Source: Steroidobacteraceae bacterium (GTDB lineage: Bacteria; Pseudomonadota; Gammaproteobacteria; Steroidobacterales; Steroidobacteraceae). From it: DNA of 64,000 nucleotides. The translations under genes and the position numbers were made by a program. Shown in pieces: positions 26,945 through 35,515 of this stretch. The stretch's first letter is position 1, and every line of letters begins with the position of its first letter. Under the pieces are notes generated by a model, which was not told the DNA's origin, did not search any database, and saw only the letters and a program-made list of their open reading frames with translations. The DNA lies in contig JAQSWD010000003.1 in assembly GCA_029266835.1 (NCBI GenBank), forward strand, positions 52,434 to 116,433. The letters are read 5' to 3'.

Positions 26945-27642
26945 ACGTGCGCTTCGATCCAGCGCTGGCACTCGTCGTTGACCTCGCGCACATCGCGGCC
27001 CGCGGCCTCGATGGGTGGCCCGATGACCACGCGGATGGTGCCGCGCTTCTTCAACAGCCCGCGCCGCGGCCAGAAATAGCCCGAATTGTGCGCCACGGGC
27101 ACGATCTTGCATCCCTGTTGCGCGGCCAGCAGCGCACCGCTGGAACCGTAACGCCGCGTCTCGCCGGCCGCCACGCGTGTGCCTTCCGGGAACACCAGGA
27201 TCCATGCGCCTAACTTCTCCATGCGGTCCTTGCCCTGCCGCAGCACCTGGTTCACGGCGGACCCGCCGGCCCTGCGGTCGATGGCGATGCATTTCGCCAG
27301 AATGCATCCCCAGCCGATGAACGGGATGAACAGGATTTCCCGCTTCATCACCCAGACCAGCGGCTTGAACAGGAACATGATGGTGTAGGTTTCCCACGTG
27401 GACGAGTGCTTCATCAGGATCACGTGTTGCCCTTCGGCGGGCAGGTTCTCGCGGCCTTCCACGGTGTAGGTGAGCCCGCAGATCCAGCGCAGCAGGAACA
27501 CCATGACGTGACCCATGACCCCCGCCATCCAGAAGCGGCCGCGCCATGGCAGGAACGGGCAGATGATGCAGTACATGACCCCGATGAACACGGTCCACAC
27601 CATGTACGCCATGGTAAAGACGACCGATAGCAGGAACTGCAC
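26929..27642 (-). CDS. Inner-membrane lysophospholipid acyltransferase (PlsC-like, HX4E variant)
   Basis: 237 residues from a GTG at 27642, 10 bp after the glyS stop and behind GAGGG. The N-terminus has one or two membrane helices (FLLSVVFTMAYMVWTVFIGV). The acyltransferase motif reads KHSSTWETY, that is HX4E instead of HX4D; the phosphate-binding motif FPEGTR is intact. It is probably a 1-acyl-glycerol-3-phosphate acyltransferase or relative. Co-orientation and tight spacing behind glyQ-glyS suggest it is read through from that operon, an order seen in several proteobacteria where a plsC-type gene follows glyS. Confidence 0.87.
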   Translation of the reverse strand: MQFLLSVVFTMAYMVWTVFIGVMYCIICPFLPWRGRFWMAGVMGHVMVFLLRWICGLTYTVEGRENLPAEGQHVILMKHSSTWETYTIMFLFKPLVWVMKREILFIPFIGWGCILAKCIAIDRRAGGSAVNQVLRQGKDRMEKLGAWILVFPEGTRVAAGETRRYGSSGALLAAQQGCKIVPVAHNSGYFWPRRGLLKKRGTIRVVIGPPIEAAGRDVREVNDECQRWIEAHVYPPE

Positions 27643-27652
27643 CAGTCCGCCC

Positions 27653-29764
27653 TCAACCCGGCAGACAGGACAGGTCGGCGATGCGCGTGAACTGGCCACG
27701 CAACCCGGCGAGCAACGCCAGCCGGTTGTTGCGCAGCGCCGGGTCCTCGGCATTGACCATCACGCCGTCGAAGAAGGCATCGACGGTCGGCCGGAGCTTT
27801 GCGAGGCGCGTGAGCGCGCCGGCGTAGTTGCCCTTGCCCAGCGCGCGCTCCACATCCGGCAACGCCTCGGCCAGTGCCTCATGCAGCGCCTTCTCGGCCG
27901 GCTCGCGCAGCAGCTCTACCTGCGCCGCGACCGGCGTGGCCCGTGTACCGTCGGGCGTCACCGAGGTGCTCTTCTTCAGGATATTGGCAATGCGCTTGTT
28001 GGCCGCGGTAAGGCTCTCCGCCTCGGGCAATGCGAGAAACGACGCCAGCGCGTCGAGCCGCGCACGGAAATCGAGCGGCGACACCGGTTCGCTGGCGCGG
28101 ACCGCGTCGAACATCTCGGTGGTGATGCCGGGGCCGGACGAGTCGGCCCCGGAGGCGTCGATGAAATACGCGCGCAGGCGCTCGACCATGAAATCCCAGA
28201 CTTCCGCGGACGCGTTGGCGCCCTGCACCGGTTGCAACGCGCACGCCCGCGTCACGAGCGCGCGCAGATCGATGTCCAGCTTCTTCTCGACCAGGATGCG
28301 CAACGCGCCGATGGCCGCGCGTCGCAGGCCGAACGGATCCTTCGTGCCGCTGGGCTTCTGTCCGATGGCGAAGATGCCGGCCAGCGTGTCGAGCTTGTCG
28401 GCCAGCGCCACGGCGACACCCGCGCCGGTGCCGGGCAGCGAGCCACCCGCGCCGCGCGGTAGATAGTGTTCATCGATGGCCGCGCAGACTTCGGCGGGTT
28501 CTCCATCGGCGGTGGCGTAGTAGCGGCCCATGATTCCCTGCAGTTCCGGGAACTCGCCCACCATGTTCGACAGCAGGTCGCACTTCGCGAGCTCCGCCGC
28601 GCGTACGGCGGTGGCCTGGTCGGCGTCAATGAGCAACGCGATTTCGCCGGCCAGCGTGGCCACGCGCCGCGTCTTGTCGCCCACGGAGCCGAGCTTGGCC
28701 TGAAAGGTCACCGCGTCCAGTGCGGGACGGCGATCGGCGAGCTTCTGCTTGCGATCCTGCGACCAGAAAAAAGCAGCATCCGAAAGCCGTGGCCGCACCA
28801 CGCGCTCGTTTCCTGCGCGCACCTTCGAAGGGTCACGGCTCTCGATGTTGCTCATCGTGATGAAATGCGGCAGCAACTTGCCGGCGGAATTCTGCACGGC
28901 GAAATATCTCTGATGCTGCTGCAGCGTGGAGATCAGCACTTCGCGCGGCAGATCGAGGAAGCGGCCTTCGAACGAGCCAGTGACCGGGCTCGGCCATTCG
29001 ACCAGCGCGGTGACTTCATCGAGCAGCTTTTCGTCGAGCAGTGCCTCGCCGGTGAGCGAGCCGGCCGCCGCCGCCACCTGCTCGCGGATCTTCTCGCGGC
29101 GCACGGCGAAGTCTGCGAGAACAAAACCATTGTCGCGCAGCGTGGCCTCGTAGTCGCGCGGCTGAACCAATGACAGATCCGCGGGCGCCATGAAACGGTG
29201 GCCGCGAGTGGCACGGCCGGCGTCGGTGTCGAGGATCCGCGCGGGAATGACGTCGCCGCCGAACAGCAGCACCAGCCAGTGCACGGGCCGCACGAACTCC
29301 GCGGTCGATGACCCCCAACGCATGCGCTTGGGGATGGGCAGCGCATCGAGCGATTTCTGCACGATGCCGGGCAGCAGGCTCACGGTAGACAGGCCGGGCT
29401 TCTCGCCTTCGAAATACAGGAACTCGCCCTTGCCCTCGACGACGCGCTTGAGTGCGTCCACGGCCACGCCACATTTCTCGGCGAACTTGATGGCCGCGGT
29501 GGTGGGCTGGCCGGCCTTGTCGAAGGCGGCGTTCACCGGTGGCCCCTTGAGTTTCAGCGACTGCGCAACCTGCATCGCGCCCACACCGATCACCAGCACC
29601 GCGAGCCGGCGCGGCGTGGCGAAGGACTTCAGCGCTCCATGCGGAATGCCGGCGTCGGCGAGACCCGAGCGGATGCCTTCCGCGAAAGCCTTTTGCAATT
29701 CCGGCAACGCCAGCGGCGGCAGCTCCTCGGTACCCAGCTCGACCAGGAAATCGGCGGCGCTCAT
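27653..29764 (-). CDS. glyS: Glycyl-tRNA synthetase beta subunit
   Basis: 703 residues, normal length for the alpha2-beta2 bacterial enzyme. The N-terminus ([20 protein letters not shown]) and later blocks [20 protein letters not shown] and [20 protein letters not shown] are characteristic. The C-terminal DALR-like anticodon part is at about 590-700. With GlyQ it charges tRNA-Gly. Its start overlaps the glyQ stop by 4 bp. The following acyltransferase probably belongs to the same transcript. Confidence 0.97.
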   Translation of the reverse strand: MSAADFLVELGTEELPPLALPELQKAFAEGIRSGLADAGIPHGALKSFATPRRLAVLVIGVGAMQVAQSLKLKGPPVNAAFDKAGQPTTAAIKFAEKCGVAVDALKRVVEGKGEFLYFEGEKPGLSTVSLLPGIVQKSLDALPIPKRMRWGSSTAEFVRPVHWLVLLFGGDVIPARILDTDAGRATRGHRFMAPADLSLVQPRDYEATLRDNGFVLADFAVRREKIREQVAAAAGSLTGEALLDEKLLDEVTALVEWPSPVTGSFEGRFLDLPREVLISTLQQHQRYFAVQNSAGKLLPHFITMSNIESRDPSKVRAGNERVVRPRLSDAAFFWSQDRKQKLADRRPALDAVTFQAKLGSVGDKTRRVATLAGEIALLIDADQATAVRAAELAKCDLLSNMVGEFPELQGIMGRYYATADGEPAEVCAAIDEHYLPRGAGGSLPGTGAGVAVALADKLDTLAGIFAIGQKPSGTKDPFGLRRAAIGALRILVEKKLDIDLRALVTRACALQPVQGANASAEVWDFMVERLRAYFIDASGADSSGPGITTEMFDAVRASEPVSPLDFRARLDALASFLALPEAESLTAANKRIANILKKSTSVTPDGTRATPVAAQVELLREPAEKALHEALAEALPDVERALGKGNYAGALTRLAKLRPTVDAFFDGVMVNAEDPALRNNRLALLAGLRGQFTRIADLSCLPG

Positions 29765-30741
29765 GCGGCCCCCTTTTTCTGGTCGGGCGGAGTCGATGGT
29801 TTCGCCGACGAGGGCAGCATCGGAAAGCCCAGGGCTTCGCGGCTGTCGTAGTAGGCCTGCGCCACCGCGCGCGCCAGTGCGCGCACGCGCAGGATGTAAC
29901 GCTGGCGCTCGGTCACCGAGATCGCCTTGCGCGCATCCAGCAGATTGAATGTGTGCGAAGCCTTCATGACCTGCTCGTACGCCGGCAGCGCGAGTTTGAC
30001 CTCGAGCAGCTTGTTGCAGGCGGCTTCGTGTTCGTCGAAGTGGCGGAACAGCACCGCGGTGTCCGCGTGCTCGAAGTTGTAAGCCGACTGTTCGACTTCA
30101 TTCTGATGAAAGACGTCGCGATACGTGACCAGGCCCCGCGGGCCATCGGTCCACACGATGTCGAAGATGCTCTCGACGCCTTGCAGGTACATGGCCAGGC
30201 GCTCGAGGCCGTAGGTGATCTCGCCGGTCACGGGTTTGCAGTCGAGCCCGCCCACCTGCTGGAAGTAGGTGAACTGCGTGACCTCCATGCCATTGAGCCA
30301 CACTTCCCAGCCCAGGCCCCAGGCGCCGAGCGTCGGGGATTCCCAGTTGTCCTCGACGAAGCGCACGTCGTGCACCAGCGTGTCGAAACCCAGCGCGCGC
30401 AAAGAGCCCAGATACAGATCGAGTATGGGCAGCGGCGAAGGTTTGATGACCACCTGGAACTGGTAGTAGTGCTGCAGGCGGAACGGATTGTCACCGTAAC
30501 GGCCATCAGTGGGGCGTCGCGAAGGCTGCACATAGGCCGCCGACCATGGCTCGGGCCCGATGGAACGCAGGAAGGTGGCGGTGTGGAACGTACCCGCGCC
30601 CATTTCCATGTCGTAGGGCTGCAGGATCACGCAGCCCTGGTCCGCCCAGTATTTCTGGAGCGCGAAGATGAGGTCCTGGAAGGTGCGCGGCGGCACTCCC
30701 AGCGGGATGTCGCCGGACCGGTTTTGTGCGTTGGGGGTCAT
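29761..30741 (-). CDS. glyQ: Glycyl-tRNA synthetase alpha subunit
   Basis: 326 residues. Class II catalytic motifs are visible: [20 protein letters not shown] and [20 protein letters not shown] near the N-terminus, then [37 protein letters not shown] and [20 protein letters not shown]. It binds glycine and ATP and forms glycyl-adenylate. The C-terminus carries a short Pro/Lys-rich tail. First gene of glyQ-glyS; a 42-bp gap separates it from the RES toxin stop upstream, in the same orientation. Confidence 0.97.
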   Translation of the reverse strand: MTPNAQNRSGDIPLGVPPRTFQDLIFALQKYWADQGCVILQPYDMEMGAGTFHTATFLRSIGPEPWSAAYVQPSRRPTDGRYGDNPFRLQHYYQFQVVIKPSPLPILDLYLGSLRALGFDTLVHDVRFVEDNWESPTLGAWGLGWEVWLNGMEVTQFTYFQQVGGLDCKPVTGEITYGLERLAMYLQGVESIFDIVWTDGPRGLVTYRDVFHQNEVEQSAYNFEHADTAVLFRHFDEHEAACNKLLEVKLALPAYEQVMKASHTFNLLDARKAISVTERQRYILRVRALARAVAQAYYDSREALGFPMLPSSAKPSTPPDQKKGAA

Positions 30742-30783
30742 GCTGTGGGCCGTGGTTTTCGGCGCGAAGTATAGCGGGCGGGT

Positions 30784-31497
30784 CTAAAGATTCAGCGCCC
30801 GGATCTCGTAGACGTCGGAAATCGAGTTGCCATCCCACGCGTATCTCAAATGCACGTTCTGACGCACGTTCTGCACCAGTCGCGGCCGGAATACCGCGAG
30901 GCACTGGCCGCCGGCGCGACGCACGCTGTCGAAAGCGATGCCATTGGACCCGGAGTTCCGCAGGGCACTGCCGAGCTTCTGCGAGGCCGCGTAACTCGCG
31001 GGATCGTAGATGTGCGGTAGTTCGATCTGCCGGCCACGCAGGTCGTGCATTTCGCAGGCCACGTCGGCGAGATAACAACGCATTTCGAGCTCGATGGGTG
31101 GCTGGTGGGTGGCGCGCAGGAAATTCTCGCGGTGGAAGCGGGTCTCGGCGATGGCGGTATCCATCGATTCCGCCGCGTAATAGGCGCCGAAATGCCCGTC
31201 GGTGAAGCGCGTACCCTGCGGCGACAGGTGGGTGAAGGGCGCCATCACGATGGATGCGTTGGGTCCGCTGACCCGATCGGCCACGGGCACCAGCCGAAGA
31301 TCACCGATTTCATTGCGGATACGCGGGTTCGTCAGGGATTCGAGCGCGTACAGCGCATCCCAGTCGGCGGCATCGGCGACGCGCTCGAACAGGTGGATGG
31401 TGGGCATGCGGCTGGCGACGATGCGATGACAGGGCGCGAATCGCACCGCGCGCGTGGCCATCGCGGCTGTGGCCGCCGCGGCGTTGGAAGTCGTCAC
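30784..31497 (-). CDS. RES-domain toxin of a Xre-RES toxin-antitoxin system
   Basis: 237 residues from a GTG at 31497 behind CAGGGAC; an ATG at 31461 is an alternative. The RES domain residues are recognisable: Arg97 in PQGTRFTDGHFGAYYAAES, Tyr107, Glu118 in TAIAETRF and Ser191 in NGIAFDSVRR. Characterised RES toxins are ADP-ribosyltransferase-like and either consume NAD+ or modify a host enzyme; which applies here is unknown. The gene starts 40 bp after the antitoxin stop in the same orientation, the standard Xre-then-RES order. Confidence 0.88.
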   Translation of the reverse strand: MTTSNAAAATAAMATRAVRFAPCHRIVASRMPTIHLFERVADAADWDALYALESLTNPRIRNEIGDLRLVPVADRVSGPNASIVMAPFTHLSPQGTRFTDGHFGAYYAAESMDTAIAETRFHRENFLRATHQPPIELEMRCYLADVACEMHDLRGRQIELPHIYDPASYAASQKLGSALRNSGSNGIAFDSVRRAGGQCLAVFRPRLVQNVRQNVHLRYAWDGNSISDVYEIRALNL

Positions 31498-31537
31498 CGT
31501 CCCTGGTTCCTTGGCAAGAAGTGGCCGCGAGGGGCCG

Positions 31538-31945
31538 TTAGCCACGCTCGGCGTCGAGGTATTCGCGCACCACGTAGAGATCGGCCACCTGGCCGGACAA
31601 CATGCGATCCAGCGCCGAGCGGCCGCCGAAGAGCGCCGCGTTGTTGGGCCTCCGAATCCATTCGTCAGCGGCCTTGGGATCCGGCAGCAGGATCTGCAGC
31701 GACTTGTAGATACCCAGCAGGTACGACAGCCGTTCCAGCGTGTCGCGCGGCAGACGCGGCGACGCCTCGCGCTTCCACTTGAAGAAGGTGGAACGCGAGG
31801 CGATGCCGAGCAACTGCAACTGCTCGGCAATGGTGAGGCCCCAGGCCTCAGCGATGTTGATGAAGGCGCGAAGGCCCGGCCCACCCAGGGATTCCACCCT
31901 TCCGCGCCCTGATTCGAGCCTGTGAGAATTGGCGGTGAGACTCAT
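31538..31945 (-). CDS. Xre/MbcA/ParS-type antitoxin (DUF2384) of the Xre-RES pair
   Basis: 135 residues. An N-terminal HTH-like region (AFINIAEAWGLTIAEQLQLL, then SRSTFFKWKRE) is followed by the C-terminal toxin-binding domain (LERLSYLLGIYKSLQILLPD, WIRRPNNAALFGGRSALDRM). It should bind the RES active site and repress the operon. The ribosome site GAGGA lies 7 bp before the ATG. Upstream DNA is unusually AT-rich for this window, consistent with its promoter. Confidence 0.88.
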   Translation of the reverse strand: MSLTANSHRLESGRGRVESLGGPGLRAFINIAEAWGLTIAEQLQLLGIASRSTFFKWKREASPRLPRDTLERLSYLLGIYKSLQILLPDPKAADEWIRRPNNAALFGGRSALDRMLSGQVADLYVVREYLDAERG

Positions 31946-31957
31946 GAGCGTCCTCGC

Positions 31958-31975
31958 TAGTCCATAAATAAACTA
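31958..31975. promoter_or_regulatory. AT-rich palindromic segment before the antitoxin gene
   Basis: TAGT and ACTA arms are separated by 10 A/T-rich bases just upstream of the antitoxin ribosome site, in a strikingly AT-rich stretch. It may be the autoregulatory operator. This is inference from position only. Confidence 0.3.
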
Positions 31976-32080
31976 AATTCCTGACAAGTTCATATAGACA
32001 CATCTTCCCGCCTCAAGCAAGTGCGATGTGCAAAGGTGGAGCGGTTTTCCGACTCGACATGGAGCAAAATTCGGCGCGCT

Positions 32081-32097
32081 CGCACCAATAATGTGCA
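32081..32097. promoter_or_regulatory. NtrC-binding enhancer site upstream of glnA
   Basis: The 17-mer CGCACCAATAATGTGCA matches the known NtrC dyad (GCAC-N9-GTGC) closely, including the arms and spacing. It is centred about 67 bp upstream of the sigma-54 element, within the range used by NtrC enhancers. Confidence 0.7.
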
Positions 32098-32149
32098 GGC
32101 GCGGAGCCAAGTTGTAGCTAAGCCATTGTATTGAAAAGACTTCCATGGC

Positions 32150-32165
32150 TGGCACAGCGAATGCA
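32150..32165 (+). promoter_or_regulatory. Sigma-54 promoter of glnA
   Basis: TGGCACAGCGAATGCA fits the -24/-12 consensus TGGCACG-N4-TTGCA with the GG and GC dinucleotides at correct spacing. Transcription would begin about 12 bp downstream, some 33 bp before the glnA ATG. The NtrC site upstream and ntrB-ntrC downstream support the call. Confidence 0.8.
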
Positions 32166-32208
32166 TTGAGACCGAGGCTCAAACCCTTCCCTTAGAGGAT
32201 CTCTAAAA

Positions 32209-33618
32209 ATGAAACCGGCAGATGTACTCAAGTTGATCAAGGACAAGGAGGTCAAGTACGCCGACCTTCGCTTCACCGATACGCGCGGCAAAGAACAACA
32301 CGTGACGATCCCCGCGGACCTCGTTGATGAAGACCTGTTTCGTGACGGCAAGATGTTCGACGGTTCGTCCATCTCCGGTTGGAAGGGCATCAACGAGTCG
32401 GACATGATCCTGGCGCTCGACCCGACGACGGCGGTCATCGACCCGTTCTTCGAGCAGACCACGGTCAACATCCGCTGCGACATCATCGAGCCGGCGACCA
32501 TGCAAGGCTATGAGCGCGATCCGCGTTCGCTCGGCAAGCGTGCCGAGGCCTACATCAAGTCCACGGGCATCGCCGACGGCGCGCTGTTCGGCCCCGAGAA
32601 CGAATTCTTCATCTTCGACAGTGTGCGCTGGAACAGCGGCATGAACGAGTCGAGCTACCACATCGACTCCGGCCAGGGTGCGTGGAACAGCAACACCGTC
32701 TATCCCGATGGCAACAAGGGTCACCGTCCCGGCATCAAGGGCGGTTACTTCCCGGTGCCGCCGGTCGACGCCTACCAGGACATCCGTTCGGCCATGTGCG
32801 ACGCGCTGGTCGAGATGGGCATGAAGGTCGAAGTGCATCACCACGAAGTCGCCACCGGCGGCCAGTGCGAAATCGGCGTGGGCGCGGGTGGTCTCGTGCG
32901 CAAGGCCGACGAAGTGCAGATCCTCAAGTACTGCGTGCAGAACGTGGCCCACAGCTACGGCAAGACGGCGACGTTCATGCCGAAGCCGCTCGTCGGCGAC
33001 AACGGCTCGGGCATGCACGTGCACCAGTCGCTGCAAAAGGCGGGCGTCGCGCTGTTCGCGGGTGACAAATACGGCGGTCTCTCCGACACGGCGCTGTATT
33101 ACATCGGCGGCATCATCAAGCACGCCAAGGCGATCAACGCGTTCACGAACCCGGGCACCAACAGCTACAAGCGCCTGGTTCCCGGCTTCGAAGCTCCCGT
33201 GATGCTCGCGTACTCCGCGCGCAACCGTTCAGCTTCGATCCGCATTCCGTGGGTGTCGAACCCCAAGGCGCGCCGCATCGAAGTGCGCTTCCCGGACTCC
33301 ACCGCGAATCCGTACTTCGCGTTCGCGGCCATGCTGATGGCCGGCCTCGACGGTATCCAGAACAAGATCCACCCGGGCGAACCGGCCGACAAGGATCTGT
33401 ACGACCTGGAGCCGGAAGAAGAGAAGAAGATTCCTCAGGTCTGCCACTCGCTGGACATGGCGCTCGAAGCCCTGGACAAGGATCGCGAGTTCCTCACGCG
33501 TGGCGGTGTGTTCACCAATGACGTGATCGATGCCTACATCGGCCTGAAGATGCAGGAAGTCACGCGCTACCGCATGTCGACTCACCCGGTCGAGCTCGAC
33601 ATGTACTACAGCTGCTGA
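32209..33618 (+). CDS. glnA: Glutamine synthetase, type I (GSI-beta)
   Basis: 469 residues, standard for GSI. It makes glutamine from glutamate, ammonia and ATP in the cytoplasm. Family blocks: [65 protein letters not shown] and [11 protein letters not shown]. The adenylylation site is Tyr398 in [10 protein letters not shown], so activity is likely also controlled by GlnE. Transcription probably starts at the sigma-54/NtrC promoter just upstream. The ntrB-ntrC pair downstream completes the glnA-ntrBC nitrogen-control block. Confidence 0.98.
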   Translation: MKPADVLKLIKDKEVKYADLRFTDTRGKEQHVTIPADLVDEDLFRDGKMFDGSSISGWKGINESDMILALDPTTAVIDPFFEQTTVNIRCDIIEPATMQGYERDPRSLGKRAEAYIKSTGIADGALFGPENEFFIFDSVRWNSGMNESSYHIDSGQGAWNSNTVYPDGNKGHRPGIKGGYFPVPPVDAYQDIRSAMCDALVEMGMKVEVHHHEVATGGQCEIGVGAGGLVRKADEVQILKYCVQNVAHSYGKTATFMPKPLVGDNGSGMHVHQSLQKAGVALFAGDKYGGLSDTALYYIGGIIKHAKAINAFTNPGTNSYKRLVPGFEAPVMLAYSARNRSASIRIPWVSNPKARRIEVRFPDSTANPYFAFAAMLMAGLDGIQNKIHPGEPADKDLYDLEPEEEKKIPQVCHSLDMALEALDKDREFLTRGGVFTNDVIDAYIGLKMQEVTRYRMSTHPVELDMYYSC

Positions 33619-33708
33619 GGCGGCGTGCGGTTGCGGGAAGCCTCGATGGACGGCAACGCGGGTTCGGACCCGACGACGACGTCCGCCAGCTTCCCCGCGC
33701 CATCGATT

Positions 33709-33735
33709 GCGGCGGCGCCTGCCGGGCGCCGCCGC
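33709..33735 (+). terminator. GC-rich hairpin after glnA, possible terminator or attenuator
   Basis: Perfect 11-bp stem GCGGCGGCGCC / GGCGCCGCCGC with a 5-nt loop, followed by ACTTTGTC rather than a T-run. It could weaken read-through from glnA into the downstream genes. The remaining gap to 33832 holds a possible promoter (TTGGTC, 18 bp, TATGCT) for the next gene. Confidence 0.5.
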
Positions 33736-33832
33736 ACTTTGTCGTTGAATTCATTGTGGAATTCCGGGCAGTTCCATAACTTGTGGAACACGTTTTGGTC
33801 CGGTTCATCCGTCGGGTTTATGCTCAGGGCCC

Positions 33833-34366
33833 ATGAAGCGCCTGACGCTGGTACTCGTTTCGATAGCCGCCGCCTCCGCGGCGCTGGCCACCACCTACGT
33901 GCGTGTCGAGAAGGACGGGTCGAAGACCTATTCCGATCGGCCGCTACCGGGAGGTCAGCCAGTGGAGCTGGAATCGGTGCAGACCTATTCGGCGCCGCAG
34001 TCTTCCGTCAGTTCCAGCGCCAACTCGAATATTCCGTCCGAACAACGGTCACTCCAGGGCATCGACGACTTCGTCTACGAGAGTTGCACGATCACTCCGG
34101 AGAACGACGCGACGTTCACCAACCCCGAGAACGTGTCGATCGGTGTTTCACTGAGCCCGGGGCTGCGTCCCGGCGACTCGGTGAACCTGGTGGTCGACGG
34201 CAAAGCGGCGAACCCGCAATCGACTCATGCCGTCCTGCAACCCGCCGACCGTGGAACGCACACGGCCGCGGTGACTCTCAAGGATTCCCACGGGCGCGTG
34301 TTGTGCAGCGCCAGTGTGTCGTTTCACGTGATCCGTCCGTCGCTGAATCAACCGCGCCGACGCTAG
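33833..34366 (+). CDS. Exported DUF4124-containing protein
   Basis: 177 residues. A signal peptide (about 1-19, MKRLTLVLVSIAAASAALA) is followed directly by a DUF4124-type motif, YVRVEKDGSKTYSDRPLPGG, about 30 residues long. After a Ser-rich linker, a beta-sandwich-like region (about 85-165, GVSLSPGLRPGDSVNLVVDG, HTAAVTLKDSHGRVL) resembles an Ig-type fold. Function is unknown. Genes of this type recur between glnA and ntrB in related gammaproteobacteria, so a link with the nitrogen block is positional only. Confidence 0.8.
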   Translation: MKRLTLVLVSIAAASAALATTYVRVEKDGSKTYSDRPLPGGQPVELESVQTYSAPQSSVSSSANSNIPSEQRSLQGIDDFVYESCTITPENDATFTNPENVSIGVSLSPGLRPGDSVNLVVDGKAANPQSTHAVLQPADRGTHTAAVTLKDSHGRVLCSASVSFHVIRPSLNQPRRR

Positions 34367-34402
34367 CTCGTCTAACTATCTTTCCGGTCCTGGGCCGGCC
34401 AT

Positions 34403-35515
34403 GTGAAGTCGCTGGGGGCTCACATGGCGGTTGAACGGTTTCTTCCTTCTGCGATCGCGCATTTCGAGCCCGCCGACCTGATCGGCGCGCTGGCCACCGG
34501 CATCGTGGTCCTCGATGCCGACCTGTGCGTGGTGTACGCGAACGTGGCCGCGCAGGACCTTCTCGCCGTGAGCGTCAACCAGGCGCGCGGCAAACCTTTT
34601 CTCTCACTGGTGCTGGAAGCGGATTCGCTCAATCCGCTGATGCGCCGCGCGCTCGACACCGGCGAGACCCTGTCCGAGCGCGAGATGGCCGTGATGACGG
34701 GCCCGCTGGGCCGCGAGCATCGCGTCATCGACGTCACCATGACGCCCATGGACAGCGAGTTCGAGCGCAAGTACCTGCTGCTCGAGATTTCCGACGCCAC
34801 GCAGCGCCAGCGCATCTCGCGCGAAAGCGAACTCATGGCGCGCCTCGACTCCAGCCGCCAGATGGTTCGGCAGCTGGCGCACGAGATCAAGAACCCGCTG
34901 GGTGGCCTGCGTGGCGCCGCGCAGCTGCTGGAGCGCGAGCTGCAGGAGCCACTGCGCGAGTACACCGGCGTCATCATCAGCGAGGCCGACCGGCTCACCG
35001 CGCTGGTCGATTCCATGATCGGCCCCACGCGTGTTCCGCAGAAGGCGCTGATCAACGTGCACGAGCTTTGCGAGCACGTGTATCGGCTGCTGCGCAGCGA
35101 GGCGCGATCCGGCGTGCTGGTCGAGCGCGACTACGATCCGTCGCTGCCAAACGCTGAAGTCGACGCCAACCAGATCATCCAGGCGCTGCTCAACATCGCG
35201 CGCAACGCGTTGCTGGCCGTGGGTGATCGCGGCCGCATCCTGATCCGCACGCGCGTGGCCGCCAACGTGAACATCGGCACCACGCGACACAGGCTGGCCG
35301 CCAGCCTGCAAGTCGAGGACAACGGCCCCGGCGTGCCGCCCGAGCTGGCCGACACCATCTTTTTCCCGCTGGTCACCGGCCGCGCAAACGGCACCGGACT
35401 GGGTCTCGCGGTCTCACAGGACCTCGTCACCCGCCACGGCGGGCTCATCGAATTTGAAAGCAAGCCAGGCCGCACGGTGTTCACCATCCTGCTGCCCCTA
35501 CCGGAGAGCGCATGA
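34403..35515 (+). CDS. ntrB: Nitrogen regulation sensor histidine kinase NtrB
   Basis: 370 residues from a GTG at 34403; the ATG at 34424 would give a protein seven residues shorter. An N-terminal PAS domain (about 20-130, GIVVLDADLCVVYANVAAQD) is followed by the dimerisation/phospho-acceptor helix with His160 in RQLAHEIKNPLGGLRGAAQL. The ATPase domain has the N-box (QALLNIARNALLAV), G1 (VEDNGPGVPPEL) and G2 (GTGLGLAV). It is soluble, with no membrane helix, as expected for NtrB, which takes its signal from PII protein. The stop overlaps the ntrC start by 4 bp. Confidence 0.96.
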   Translation: MKSLGAHMAVERFLPSAIAHFEPADLIGALATGIVVLDADLCVVYANVAAQDLLAVSVNQARGKPFLSLVLEADSLNPLMRRALDTGETLSEREMAVMTGPLGREHRVIDVTMTPMDSEFERKYLLLEISDATQRQRISRESELMARLDSSRQMVRQLAHEIKNPLGGLRGAAQLLERELQEPLREYTGVIISEADRLTALVDSMIGPTRVPQKALINVHELCEHVYRLLRSEARSGVLVERDYDPSLPNAEVDANQIIQALLNIARNALLAVGDRGRILIRTRVAANVNIGTTRHRLAASLQVEDNGPGVPPELADTIFFPLVTGRANGTGLGLAVSQDLVTRHGGLIEFESKPGRTVFTILLPLPESA

